Part shown: piece by piece, positions 28,820-37,670 of the stretch
How positions within the stretch are numbered: the stretch's first letter is position 1
Layout: each line of letters starts with the position of its first letter
Assembly: GCA_041393775.1 (NCBI GenBank)
Contig: JAWKJM010000004.1
Coordinates: 310,001 to 374,000, forward strand
Length of the DNA: 64,000 bases
Direction of reading: 5' to 3'
From: JADKAV01 sp041393775
Lineage (GTDB): Bacteria; Actinomycetota; Actinomycetes; S36-B12; UBA10799
Made by a program: the position numbers and the translations under genes
The notes under the pieces: model-generated
Told to the model about the DNA's origin: nothing
Seen by the model: the letters and a program-made list of their open reading frames with translations, nothing else
Databases searched by the model: none

Positions 28820-29845
28820 GTGGCTGAACTGTTCTACGAAGACGACGCCGATCTGTCGATCATCCAGGGCCGCAAGGTCGCGATCCTGGGATACGGGTCG
28901 CAAGGTCACGCTCACGCACTGAACCTGCGCGACTCGGGCGTGGATGTGCGGGTGGGTCTGGCCGAGGGGTCGAAGTCCCGGCCGAAGGCCGAGGCGGAGG
29001 GCCTGAGAGTGGTCGACCCGGCCACCGCGTGCGCTGAGGCGGACCTCATCATGGTGCTCGTCCCGGATCCCGCCCAGCGCGGCTTGTACGAAGAGGCGAT
29101 CGCCGACAACCTGAAGGCGGGCGACGCCCTGTTCTTCGCGCACGGGTTCAACATCCGGTTCGGCTACATCCAGCCCCCGGCCGATGTCGACGTCTGCATG
29201 GTCGCGCCGAAGGGCCCGGGCCACCTGGTTCGCCGGGAGTACACCTCGGGTCGCGGGGTGCCGTGCATCGTCGCCGTCGAGCAGGACGCATCCGGCAACG
29301 CCTGGGCACTGGCCCTGTCGTACGCGCGCGGCATGGGATGTCTGCGCGCCGGGGGCATCAAGTCCACCTTCACCGAGGAGACCGAGACGGATCTGTTCGG
29401 CGAGCAGGCGGTGTTGTGCGGGGGCGCGTCGGCTCTGGTGCAGGCAGGGTTCGAAACCCTGGTCGAGGCCGGCTATCAGCCCGAGGTCGCCTACTTCGAG
29501 TGCCTGCACGAACTCAAGTTGATCGTGGACCTCATGTATGAGGGCGGGATCGCCAAGCAGCGCTGGAGCGTCTCCGACACCGCCGAGTATGGAGACTACG
29601 TCTCCGGGCCGAGAGTGATCGACGCGCGGGTCAAGGAGAACATGAAGGCCGTGCTGGGTGACATCCAGAACGGTTCCTTCGCCAAGCGCTTCATCGACGA
29701 CCAGGACGCCGGCGCGCCGGAGTTCGCCGCCCTGCGCAAGGCCGGCGAGGAGCACCAGATCGAGGAGGTCGGCCGGGAGCTGCGCAAATTGATGGCGTGG
29801 GTGGCCACCGACGACGACTACACCGAGGGCACCGCCGCTCGATGA
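28820..29845 (+). CDS. ilvC: Ketol-acid reductoisomerase (NADP+), class I
   Basis: The 341-residue enzyme isomerises and reduces acetolactate or acetohydroxybutyrate. The Rossmann motif ILGYGSQGHAHALNL lies near residue 20 and the knotted C-terminal domain supplies Mg ligands (ETETDLFGEQAVLCGG, YFECLHELKLIVDL). The length is that of class I enzymes. The GTG at 28820 has AAGGAG at 5 nt. The gene is 57 bp from the antiporter and could be in the ilvB transcript or have its own promoter. It overlaps the next gene by 4 nt. Confidence 0.96.
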   Translation: MAELFYEDDADLSIIQGRKVAILGYGSQGHAHALNLRDSGVDVRVGLAEGSKSRPKAEAEGLRVVDPATACAEADLIMVLVPDPAQRGLYEEAIADNLKAGDALFFAHGFNIRFGYIQPPADVDVCMVAPKGPGHLVRREYTSGRGVPCIVAVEQDASGNAWALALSYARGMGCLRAGGIKSTFTEETETDLFGEQAVLCGGASALVQAGFETLVEAGYQPEVAYFECLHELKLIVDLMYEGGIAKQRWSVSDTAEYGDYVSGPRVIDARVKENMKAVLGDIQNGSFAKRFIDDQDAGAPEFAALRKAGEEHQIEEVGRELRKLMAWVATDDDYTEGTAAR

Positions 29846-30447
29846 GCCCGCGGGGTACCCATCCACCCGATCGGATCGTCGCGTTCAGCGACGGGGTGGT
29901 GGCCATCGCCATCACCTTGCTGCTCCTGCCGCTGGCCGAACTGGAACTGCCCAGCGATGGGCGGATCACGACGCTGATCGGCGAGAATGCTTCACTGCTC
30001 GGGGGACTCACCCTGACCTGGGTGATCACAGCGATCTTCTGGTTGGCCCACCACCGGCTCTTCGAGCACGTCGTCGCAGTCGACGGGGCGGTGCTGTGGC
30101 TGAACTTCGGCTGGCTCTTCTCGATCGCGCTGCTGCCACTGCCGACCAACCTGGTCATCGCCAACGAGCCCAGTGCGCAGGTGACAGGCTTCTACGTCGG
30201 CTGGATGACGCTGATCGCCGCGTTCGGCGGCGCGATCCTGTGGCACGTCCTACGCAAGCCCGGTCTCGTGGACGAGCAGTACCGGGTCTCCAGGGAGGCC
30301 AGGGAGTCCCGGGTCCGGGGGCTGGTGATCGTGGGGGTGTTCGCGCTCAGTGTTGTCGTCGCGATGGTCCAGCCGGATATCGCCACCTTCGTCCTGCTGC
30401 TGCTCTTCCTCGTCGACCCGTTGGTCGCCCGGATCGTGCGTGCCTAG
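29842..30447 (+). CDS. TMEM175-like (DUF1211) membrane protein, putative potassium channel
   Basis: The 201-residue protein has the family signature RIVAFSDGVVAIAITLLLL at the N-terminus (the conserved FSDG of TMEM175 channels) and about six membrane segments. Bacterial TMEM175 proteins form tetrameric K+ leak channels. ATG 29842 overlaps the ilvC stop (ATGA), so it is expressed with ilvC. The physiological link to branched-chain synthesis is not evident. Confidence 0.8.
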   Translation: MSPRGTHPPDRIVAFSDGVVAIAITLLLLPLAELELPSDGRITTLIGENASLLGGLTLTWVITAIFWLAHHRLFEHVVAVDGAVLWLNFGWLFSIALLPLPTNLVIANEPSAQVTGFYVGWMTLIAAFGGAILWHVLRKPGLVDEQYRVSREARESRVRGLVIVGVFALSVVVAMVQPDIATFVLLLLFLVDPLVARIVRA

Positions 30448-31267
30448 ACCCCAGGATCTCGAGCCGGTCATCGGCCGCGTACTGGCGGCCGATCCGGTCC
30501 CCGGCGGTGACATCTGCCGTGCCTTCCGGGTGGAAACGACCAGTGGCACGGTGTTCGCGAAGACGCCCAGGCGATCCGACCCCGATATGTTCGCCACCGA
30601 GGCGGCCGGGCTCAGGGCGCTGTCCGCAGCCGTCCCGGGTCTGACGCCGCAGGTCCTGTATCAGGATCGCGATTGGCTGGTCCTGCAGTGGTTCGACGAG
30701 ATTGGGGCTGACGCGCAAGCGGCCAGCCGGCTCGGCCGGGACCTCGCCCGTCTCCACGCGGGGCCAGCACCGGGCCTGTTCGGTGCGGGTCCCGAGAACG
30801 GGCGGATCGGTTCCCTACCCATGGCCGCGGGGCAATACGACTCCTGGCACCGGATGTATGCCGAACTGAGGTTGAGGCCCCTGTTGTCCCCGGATCTGCC
30901 CACGTCGGCAGAACTCGTGCGGAGGCTGGCCGAAGGACCGGACTGGGCGGGGCGGGCAGAGCCGCCGAGCCTGCTGCACGGCGATCTGTGGGCGGGCAAC
31001 CTGCTGTGGGCGCGCCGTCCCCGGCTCATCGATCCGGCCAGCCATGTGGGGCACCGTGAGACCGACCTGGCGATGCTGGCCTTGTTCGGGGCGCCCGCCT
31101 TCGAGGACCTGCTGACCGGGTATCAGGACGAGTATCCGCTGTCTCCCGGATGGCGGGACAGGGTGGGGCTGCACCAGATGTGGCCTTTGCTGGTGCACAA
31201 CCGACTGTTCGGCGGCGGGTACGGGCCACGGGCCGAGCGGATCGCGGCAGGCTACCTTCGGCGGTGA
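30440..31267 (+). CDS. Fructosamine kinase family protein
   Basis: The 275-residue protein belongs to the protein-kinase-like fold of fructosamine-3-kinases and aminoglycoside phosphotransferases. The ATP-binding lysine is in GTVFAKTPRR, and the catalytic loop is LLHGDLWAGNLLW with DPASHVGHRETDLAM as the metal-binding segment. FN3K-type enzymes phosphorylate Amadori products on proteins so that they come off. The GTG at 30440 overlaps the previous gene by 8 nt; no better start exists before the first conserved segment. Confidence 0.85.
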   Translation: MPRPQDLEPVIGRVLAADPVPGGDICRAFRVETTSGTVFAKTPRRSDPDMFATEAAGLRALSAAVPGLTPQVLYQDRDWLVLQWFDEIGADAQAASRLGRDLARLHAGPAPGLFGAGPENGRIGSLPMAAGQYDSWHRMYAELRLRPLLSPDLPTSAELVRRLAEGPDWAGRAEPPSLLHGDLWAGNLLWARRPRLIDPASHVGHRETDLAMLALFGAPAFEDLLTGYQDEYPLSPGWRDRVGLHQMWPLLVHNRLFGGGYGPRAERIAAGYLRR

Positions 31268-31280
31268 GACGCCGGCTTCG

Positions 31281-31286
31281 TACGAT
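31281..31286 (+). promoter_or_regulatory. -10-like hexamer TACGAT of serA (leaderless start)
   Basis: TACGAT is followed by exactly 6 nt (TTAGGG) and then the GTG of serA. No ribosome-binding site precedes that GTG. Confidence 0.6.
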
Positions 31287-31292
31287 TTAGGG

Positions 31293-32879
31293 GTGAGCAA
31301 ACCCACCGTGCTGATCGCCGAAGAACTGTCTCCAGCCACCATCGAGGCCCTCGGTCCCGACTTCGAGGTTCGTCATTGCGACGGCGCGGACCGCGCGGCC
31401 TTGCTCGGGGCCATCACCGACGTCGACGCCATCCTGGTGCGGTCTGCCACCAAAGTGGACGCCGAAGCCCTCGCGGCCGCGACCAACCTCAAGGTGATCG
31501 CGCGGGCAGGCGTCGGCCTGGACAACGTCGACGTCGAGGCGGCCACGCAGGCCGGTGTGATGGTCGTCAACGCGCCCACCTCCAACATCGTCAGCGCCGC
31601 CGAACTGGCCGTGGCGCTGTTGCTGGCCAGTGCCCGTAACATCTCGCCTGCGCACGCGGCGCTGCGCGAGGGGCAGTGGAAGCGCTCCAAGTACACCGGC
31701 GTCGAGCTGGCCGACAAGACGGTCGGGGTCGTGGGACTCGGCCGGATCGGACTGTTGGTGGCCCAACGGCTCAGCGCGTTCGGGGTCCGGTTGATCGCCT
31801 ACGACCCCTTCGTGCAACCGGCCCGGGCTGCTCAACTGGGTGTTCAGCTCCTGGCCCTGGAGGACGTCCTCGAACAGTCGGACTTCATCACTGTGCACCT
31901 GCCCAAGACCAAGGAGACGGTTGGGCTGATCGACGAGGCCGCGCTGAAACTGGTCAAACCCACCGTGCATGTCATCAACGCCGCACGTGGCGGGATCGTC
32001 GACGAGCAGGCGCTCTACGACGCACTCGTGGAGGGCCGGGTCGCCGGGGCCGGTCTGGACGTGTACGCCAGTGAACCCTGCACCGACTCGCCCTTGTTCG
32101 GACTGGACACCGTGGTGGCCACTCCTCACCTCGGAGCGTCCACCGATGAGGCGCAGGAGAAAGCCGGAATCGCGGTCGCGAGATCTGTGCGGCAGGCGCT
32201 GGCGGGGGAGTTGGTGCCGGATGCGGTGAACGTCAAGGGCGGGATAATTGCCGAGGATGTGCGACCGTTCATCGAGCTCGCAGAGCACCTCGGCCGGGTG
32301 GGCACGTCGATCGCCCCGTCGGCCGTGGCCCAGGTCAGCGTCGAGGCCCTTGGTGACATCAGTTCACACGATGTCAGTGTGCTTGAACTCGCCGTGCTCA
32401 AGGGCATGTTCTCCGTTCTCGTCGATGACCCGGTGTCCTATGTGAACGCCCCTGTGCTGGCCAGGGATCGTGGGGTACAGACCGCCTTGATCACCGAGGG
32501 CGACTCGCCGGACCACCGATCGCTGGTGCGGGTCCGGATGGCTTGCGCGGACGGGCAGGCCATGGTTGTGGCAGGCACGGTAGTCGGCGCGCGTGACACC
32601 GAGAAACTGGTCGAGGTGGACGGATTGGATCTCGACCTGCCGGTCAGCGATCACATGCTGGTGTTCCGCTACGAGGACAAGCCGGGGGTTGTCGGCGTCG
32701 TGGGACAGGTCCTGGGTGCAGCAGGCATCAACATCGCGAACATGCAGGTGTGCAGGCAGCCTTCCGGCGACCAAGCACTCATCGCGCTCACCGTCGACAG
32801 CGCCGTGGACGTGCCCACCGTGGAATCGATCGCCGACCGGATCGGGGCGGTTTCCGGGGCGGCCGTCGACCTGGTCTGA
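31293..32879 (+). CDS. serA: D-3-phosphoglycerate dehydrogenase, long form
   Basis: The 528-residue enzyme starts serine synthesis. The NAD-binding domain has VGLGRIGLLVAQR (near residue 147) and the catalytic histidine lies in ATPHLGASTDEAQ (near residue 275). The protein is the type 1 long form with an intervening domain (about 320-450) and a C-terminal ACT domain (VFRYEDKPGVVGVVGQVLG) that binds serine, as in Mycobacterium. The GTG start is supported by the hexamer 6 nt before it. Confidence 0.96.
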   Translation: MSKPTVLIAEELSPATIEALGPDFEVRHCDGADRAALLGAITDVDAILVRSATKVDAEALAAATNLKVIARAGVGLDNVDVEAATQAGVMVVNAPTSNIVSAAELAVALLLASARNISPAHAALREGQWKRSKYTGVELADKTVGVVGLGRIGLLVAQRLSAFGVRLIAYDPFVQPARAAQLGVQLLALEDVLEQSDFITVHLPKTKETVGLIDEAALKLVKPTVHVINAARGGIVDEQALYDALVEGRVAGAGLDVYASEPCTDSPLFGLDTVVATPHLGASTDEAQEKAGIAVARSVRQALAGELVPDAVNVKGGIIAEDVRPFIELAEHLGRVGTSIAPSAVAQVSVEALGDISSHDVSVLELAVLKGMFSVLVDDPVSYVNAPVLARDRGVQTALITEGDSPDHRSLVRVRMACADGQAMVVAGTVVGARDTEKLVEVDGLDLDLPVSDHMLVFRYEDKPGVVGVVGQVLGAAGINIANMQVCRQPSGDQALIALTVDSAVDVPTVESIADRIGAVSGAAVDLV

Positions 32880-32886
32880 GAATGGC

Positions 32887-32903
32887 TCCCCCGCTACGGG
32901 GGA
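32887..32903. other. Small GC hairpin after serA
   Basis: TCCCCCG and CGGGGGA pair across a 3-nt loop 7 nt after the serA stop. There is no T-run, so it may be a weak or processing-type 3' end rather than a classical intrinsic terminator. Confidence 0.45.
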
Positions 32904-32979
32904 AGGGCACGACAAGTCCCGCGTCACGGACGGAAGCGGCGATACGCTGGCATCGCCCACCACTTCTCAGGGAGCCCAC

Positions 32980-34371
32980 ATGCTGCACGAGGAAGACATC
33001 GACAAGATCGAGCGGATGTACTTGTCACCGGTTTTCGCCCGCTATGGCGAGGAGACCGGAATCGTCGCCCACGAGTTGAGTGACTTGGGCAGGACTCCGG
33101 AGGTCGCGTACCAACTGATCAGCGACGAACTGATGCTCGACGGAAATGCCCGGCAGAACCTGGCCACGTTCGTCACCACCTTCATGGACCCGCAGGCGGA
33201 TCGGCTGTTCGCGGAGACCTACGACAAGAACATGATCGACAAGGACGAGTATCCACAGACTGCGGAGATCGAAGCTCGCTGCGTCAGCATCATCGCCAAC
33301 TTGTGGCACTCCCCGGACGGCAGCCAGGCCGTCGGCACTTCGACGATCGGCTCCAGTGAGGCCGTCATGCTCGCGGGCCTGGCGCTCAAGCGGCTGTGGC
33401 AGCACCAACGACGCGCTGCCGGCCGGTCCATCGATCGCCCGAACATGGTGATGGGTCAGAACGTGCAGGTCGTATGGGAGAAGTTCTGCCGCTACTGGGA
33501 CGTCGAGCCGCGATATGTGCCGCTTGCCGAGGGCCGGTTGCACATGACCGCTGAGGAGGCGGTGAGACTGGTCGACGAGAACACCATCGGGGTCGTGGCG
33601 ATCCTGGGTTCGACCTTCGACGGATCCTACGAGCCGGTGAAGGAGATCGCTGCGGCGCTCGATCAGGTCCAGCAGGACAAGGGATGGGACATCCCCGTGC
33701 ACGTCGACGGCGCGTCCGGTGGTTTCGTTGCCCCGTTCATCGATCCCGATCTCGAGTGGGACTTCCGGATCCCGAGGGTCCACTCGATCAATGCCTCGGG
33801 GCACAAGTACGGGTTGGTGTATCCGGGCGTCGGCTGGGTGGTGTGGCGCACGCACAAACGCGTACCCGACGACCTGGTCTTCCACGTCAACTACCTCGGC
33901 GGTGACATGCCGACGTTCACGCTCAACTTCTCGCGTCCCGGCAGCCAGATCGTGTTGCAGTACTACAATTTCGTCCGGCTCGGCTTCGCGGGCTACAAAG
34001 CGGTACAGCAGGCCTGCCGCGAGACGGCCATGTACCTGTCCGGTGAGATCGCCAAACTGGGCCCGTTCGAGTTGTTGAGCGATGGGTCCGAACTGCCGGT
34101 GTTCTTCTTCCGACTCAAACCCGATCGCACGAACTACACCGTGTTCGACGTCTCGGCGAAACTGCGCGAACGAGGCTGGCAAGTGCCGGCCTACACCCTT
34201 CCGGCCAATCTGACCGATGTGGCGGGGCTGCGGATCGTCGTGCGCAACGGCTTCGGGCGGGACTTCGCGGACCTGCTGCTCAAAGACCTGAAGCATGCTG
34301 TGGAGTTCTTCGAAAGCCTTGAGCAGGCCGTCCCGAAGGACCCGGATCACCGGGCCGGGTTCGCCCACTGA
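32980..34371 (+). CDS. gadB: Glutamate decarboxylase
   Basis: The 463-residue PLP enzyme converts glutamate to GABA, consuming a proton. Family motifs include VGTSTIGSSEAVMLAG (near residue 115), HVDGASGGFVAPF and the PLP lysine in SINASGHKYGL (near residue 275). The length is that of bacterial GadA/B. The ATG at 32980 has GGGAG at 6 nt, and TACGCT at 32943-32948 could be its -10, so this gene appears to have a normal leader. No gadC antiporter is adjacent. GABA could feed the aldehyde dehydrogenase cluster at 40-44 kb, but this is inference. Confidence 0.95.
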   Translation: MLHEEDIDKIERMYLSPVFARYGEETGIVAHELSDLGRTPEVAYQLISDELMLDGNARQNLATFVTTFMDPQADRLFAETYDKNMIDKDEYPQTAEIEARCVSIIANLWHSPDGSQAVGTSTIGSSEAVMLAGLALKRLWQHQRRAAGRSIDRPNMVMGQNVQVVWEKFCRYWDVEPRYVPLAEGRLHMTAEEAVRLVDENTIGVVAILGSTFDGSYEPVKEIAAALDQVQQDKGWDIPVHVDGASGGFVAPFIDPDLEWDFRIPRVHSINASGHKYGLVYPGVGWVVWRTHKRVPDDLVFHVNYLGGDMPTFTLNFSRPGSQIVLQYYNFVRLGFAGYKAVQQACRETAMYLSGEIAKLGPFELLSDGSELPVFFFRLKPDRTNYTVFDVSAKLRERGWQVPAYTLPANLTDVAGLRIVVRNGFGRDFADLLLKDLKHAVEFFESLEQAVPKDPDHRAGFAH

Positions 34372-34394
34372 CACGTCGCAGTGGCGCGTAACCC

Positions 34395-34510
34395 TGTTAC
34401 GAAGTTGCGGGCACCCTGTAGGCCCTGTGACGAAGGTGCGCGCGACGCGCCCGGCCGCCCCTGCACCTTCGTGGCAAACCTTCGTCTGGGACCGCACCTT
34501 TGTCACAATG
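34395..34510. repeat. Intergenic palindromic element, family A copy 2
   Basis: Direct units at 34395-34411 (TGTTACGAAGTTGCGGG) and 34426-34442 (TGTGACGAAGGTGCGCG) are followed by inverted units at 34461-34477 (CTGCACCTTCGTGGCAA) and 34492-34510 (CCGCACCTTTGTCACAATG). The layout and spacing match the other family A loci. It fills the gap between gadB and rsgA. Confidence 0.82.
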
Positions 34511-34594
34511 CCTGCGACAAAGTCGGTTGCCAAGCGCGCCGCCGACGCTTCACGATGGTGACCGCAGTAGAGCGGGTGCCGAAGTAATGCGAGA

Positions 34595-35641
34595 GTGGGC
34601 GAATTGGACGAACAACGCCGCGCGCGCGTCGTCGCGGTGCACAAGAACCGCTGGCAGCTCGCCATAGAAAGCGAGGGATCGCAGGTCGAGGTCTCAGCCG
34701 TTCTCTCGGGCAGGTTCCGTCATGAAGCCGACGGACCGGCCGGGCTGCCGGTCGTCGGTGACTGGGTGACGGCGGTCTGGACCGGGGGTGGAAACGCCCG
34801 CATCCTCGCGATCGAACCTCGCACCGGTCTACTCGCCCGGAAGCGACCCGGCGACACGGCGCACGATGCGGTGGTGGAGCAGGCGATCGCCGCGAATGTG
34901 GATGTGGGGCTGGTGGCGATGGGCGTCGACAACGACTTCAACGTGCATCGTCTCGAGCGCTACCTGACGCTGGTCTGGGACTGCGGAGCGACGCCGGTCG
35001 TGGTGCTGACCAAGTCGGACCTCGCGACCCCCGCGGACCTGGGAGATCGAACCGCGGACGTCGAAGCCATCGCCTTCGGGACCCGGACGATCGTCACCAG
35101 TGCTCGGACCGGCGAAGGTGTCGCGCATCTGCGGTCCGCGCTTGTGCCCGGCACGTGCGCGGTCCTGCTGGGCTCCTCCGGCGTGGGCAAGTCCAGTCTC
35201 CTCAATGCCCTCGCGGGTGCAGATCTGCAGGACGTCACCGCTGTACGACAGTTCGACGGGAAGGGTCGTCACACCACCACCTCCCGCCGCTTGGTCGAAC
35301 TGCCGTGGGGCGCGTACCTGGTGGACACGCCCGGGCTGCGCGAACTGCAACTGTGGGGAGACGCGGAGTCGCTGACAGCCAGTTTCTCGGATGTTGAAGA
35401 TCTGGCCGCCGAATGCCGGTTCACCGACTGCGTCCACGACGCCGAGCCGGGCTGCGCGGTCCGGGCTGCTGTAGCGGAAGGGTCGTTGGCCCCGGCACGA
35501 CTCGAGAGCTGGCGGCGTCTGCGCCGCGAACTGGCGCATGTCGCTCGCAGGCGCGACGCCGGTGCGGCCCGGGCGGAGCGTCAGAGATGGAAGTCCATCG
35601 CGAAACAGCGGAGACAACACAACCGGGAGCGGCGGTCCTGA
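34595..35641 (+). CDS. rsgA: Ribosome small-subunit-dependent GTPase A
   Basis: The 348-residue circularly permuted GTPase has an N-terminal OB fold, then the permuted G motifs. G4 is VVLTKSDLA (near residue 132), G1 is LLGSSGVGKSSLLNAL (near residue 190) and G3 is VDTPGLRELQLW (near residue 245). A C-terminal zinc knuckle has Cys and His residues in CRFTDCVHDAEPGC. RsgA acts in late maturation of the 30S subunit. The GTG at 34595 is chosen by family length; the next in-frame start would cut the OB fold. Confidence 0.94.
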   Translation: MGELDEQRRARVVAVHKNRWQLAIESEGSQVEVSAVLSGRFRHEADGPAGLPVVGDWVTAVWTGGGNARILAIEPRTGLLARKRPGDTAHDAVVEQAIAANVDVGLVAMGVDNDFNVHRLERYLTLVWDCGATPVVVLTKSDLATPADLGDRTADVEAIAFGTRTIVTSARTGEGVAHLRSALVPGTCAVLLGSSGVGKSSLLNALAGADLQDVTAVRQFDGKGRHTTTSRRLVELPWGAYLVDTPGLRELQLWGDAESLTASFSDVEDLAAECRFTDCVHDAEPGCAVRAAVAEGSLAPARLESWRRLRRELAHVARRRDAGAARAERQRWKSIAKQRRQHNRERRS

Positions 35642-35673
35642 GAGCGCGTTCGCCACATTGGTGCGGCGACACG

Positions 35674-35790
35674 ATTGTGACGAAGGTGCTGCTCGATCGG
35701 CCGTTGTGTTACGAAGGTGCGTGGTTCGAGCGGCTGTGACCGCGCACCTTGGCAACAATCCGGGCTCGGCGCGCGCACCTTCGTCACACA
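35674..35790. repeat. Intergenic palindromic element, family A copy 3
   Basis: Direct units at 35674-35689 (ATTGTGACGAAGGTGC) and 35704-35721 are followed by inverted units at 35741-35759 and 35771-35790 (GCGCGCACCTTCGTCACACA). A further partial unit, AAGGTGCGCG, follows at 35790-35799. It lies 32 bp after rsgA, so rsgA has family A elements on both sides. Confidence 0.82.
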
Positions 35791-35819
35791 AGGTGCGCGT
35801 CCCTCGTTGGCAGCGGTCC

Positions 35820-35984
35820 CTACCCGCCCGACTTGCCGGATCCGATGTTGAGCCCGACTACCGCGCCGATGGCCGCCATGATGCCGATCCACAAGGAACT
35901 CCCGGTGAGGAACCAGATGAGCAGACCCACCGCGACCCCGCCACCGATCCCGATCGCCAGACCGCGTCCGTCGAAGGTGTCCAT
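35820..35984 (-). CDS. Small membrane protein, 54 residues
   Basis: The ORF reads MDTFDGRGLAIGIGG onward and has two hydrophobic segments (about residues 9-26 and 31-47) with small residues, ending NIGSGKSGG. The ATG is preceded by TAACCT at 7 nt, the leaderless geometry typical here, which supports it as a real gene despite its size. It is convergent with rsgA across the family A element and lies just downstream of the subtilase gene on the same strand. I do not recognise the family. Confidence 0.6.
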   Translation of the reverse strand: MDTFDGRGLAIGIGGGVAVGLLIWFLTGSSLWIGIMAAIGAVVGLNIGSGKSGG

Positions 35985-35994
35985 ACTGGCGAGG

Positions 35995-37620
35995 TTATCG
36001 GGGCGAGGCAGAACGCGTGCGGACCGTCGGCGAGATCCAGATCGGCCCGTTCTTCTTGGACTTCTTCCTCACGGCCAGCATCCGGACCTTCAGACCGCCC
36101 GCAGTGGTCACCGTGTACCAGGTCTTGCCCTTGCGCTTGCCCTTGAACCGGCTGGGGTCGGACCACTTCGAGTTCTGGAACCGTTGCCACGCCACGATGA
36201 ACCTGCCCTTGGCGGGGATGCGGTAGCGCAGGTATCCATCGTGCATCTTGATCCGGATCCGATAAACCTTGCGGGTGGTGACCTCCGCCGGTGTGATCGC
36301 CGGCAGCGGGGAACCGGTGGCCTTCAGCCGGGCGAGCAGCTCCATCGCCCCCACCGGGTTGATGAGACCGAAGCCGTAGTCGTCGTCACGACCGGGTGCG
36401 CCCAAGTCGATGGCAGATCCGAGCAGGACATCTGTGGGGTTCAGTGAAACACCCGTGGTCCGTTCCCGGCCGATCGTCAGGGCCATGGTCGCTGACGCGT
36501 AGGGCGCGGCCATGGACGTACCAGGCATCCGGACGTAGGCGCCGCCGAGGTACGTGCTGAAGATGCCTCTCGACGAGTTGAACGCCCCATTGCCGCCAGG
36601 TGCCACCACGTCCACCTGCCGGCCGACCTCTGAGAAGGAGGACCGGTCCAGTGATTTCGTGATCGAGCCCACTCCCAGAACACCCTTGTACGCGGCTGGG
36701 TACTGGATCGGGTTGTCCAGAGAACCGGAGGCGTCCAGGTAGGCGTTGCCTACTGCTGCCACGGTCACCGCGCCCTTGGACTGGGCGTACTGGATGGCCT
36801 TCTCCTCGACCGCGCTCGCAGGTCCCGAGTAACTCATGTTGAGGATGTCGGCCCCGTGGTCGGTGGCCCAGATGATCCCTTTGGCGGAATCTGCTGCGCG
36901 CACCGAGCCGTCGGCATCCGCGACGACGACCGGCATGATGGCGACATCCGGTGCCAACCCTGCGCCGCCGACATTGTTGTTCGCCGTCATGGCGATGATG
37001 CCCGCCACATGCGTTCCATGCCCGTTCATGTCGGCCCGGCCATTGGTACCGTCCACGAAGTCCTTGCCGCGCACGAATCGTCCGGCCAGGTCGGGGTGCG
37101 GGGCGACGCCGGAATCGATCACGGCCACGGTGACTCCGCTGCCGGTCGACGAGGTCCAAGCGGTCTCCGCCTGCAGCGTGTCCAATGCCCACTGCTGGTC
37201 GCGCGCCGGGTCGGCGGCGACAGCGACCCGGGCCGCGGAACGCAGGCTCGCCGGATCTCTGCTCGTCTTGTACGGCATGCCGGTCAAGTACCTGGTGGTG
37301 TCCACATCCACGGCCAGGACATCGGGTTCTGTCTGGATTTCAGCGATCGTCGAGGCGGCATCGGTCGCTGAGCGGGCTCGCTGGGTCTCGATGCTCAGCG
37401 AGTCCCCGTCCTTGACCGCGTACACGACGGTCATCGCCCCCGAGTCGCCGGAATCCTCGACCAGGTCGGCGGGGTCCGTGGCGACGGATGCGGTGGGCTC
37501 GGTCCAATCCTGATCATCGGTAGGAGCCGGAGGTTGGGCGCCCACGGTCCCCGGGTCGGCAGCGGCGGGGCTAGCCCCCAGCGCCACCGCGACGACTAGC
37601 GCGACGAATCCCCTCTTCAC
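35995..37620 (-). CDS. Secreted subtilisin-like serine protease (S8 family)
   Basis: The 541-residue product has a signal peptide (MKRGFVALVVAVALGASPAA). A pro-region to about residue 150 follows, then an S8 catalytic domain with Asp in AVIDSGVAPHPDL, His in NGHGTHVAGI and Ser in PGTSMAAPYAS. The last about 100 residues form a basic, probably beta-rich domain (FKGKRKGKTWYTVTT). The GTG start follows TACCGT by 6 nt, and the signal peptide begins there, so longer upstream starts are rejected. It is presumably exported and self-processed. Targets are unknown; it is not obviously a mycosin, as no ESX genes are near. Confidence 0.9.
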   Translation of the reverse strand: MKRGFVALVVAVALGASPAAADPGTVGAQPPAPTDDQDWTEPTASVATDPADLVEDSGDSGAMTVVYAVKDGDSLSIETQRARSATDAASTIAEIQTEPDVLAVDVDTTRYLTGMPYKTSRDPASLRSAARVAVAADPARDQQWALDTLQAETAWTSSTGSGVTVAVIDSGVAPHPDLAGRFVRGKDFVDGTNGRADMNGHGTHVAGIIAMTANNNVGGAGLAPDVAIMPVVVADADGSVRAADSAKGIIWATDHGADILNMSYSGPASAVEEKAIQYAQSKGAVTVAAVGNAYLDASGSLDNPIQYPAAYKGVLGVGSITKSLDRSSFSEVGRQVDVVAPGGNGAFNSSRGIFSTYLGGAYVRMPGTSMAAPYASATMALTIGRERTTGVSLNPTDVLLGSAIDLGAPGRDDDYGFGLINPVGAMELLARLKATGSPLPAITPAEVTTRKVYRIRIKMHDGYLRYRIPAKGRFIVAWQRFQNSKWSDPSRFKGKRKGKTWYTVTTAGGLKVRMLAVRKKSKKNGPIWISPTVRTRSASPR

Positions 37621-37670
37621 TTCTCTACGGTACGCCGAGCCCGTGACATTTCCGCAGAGCGCACCGCCGC

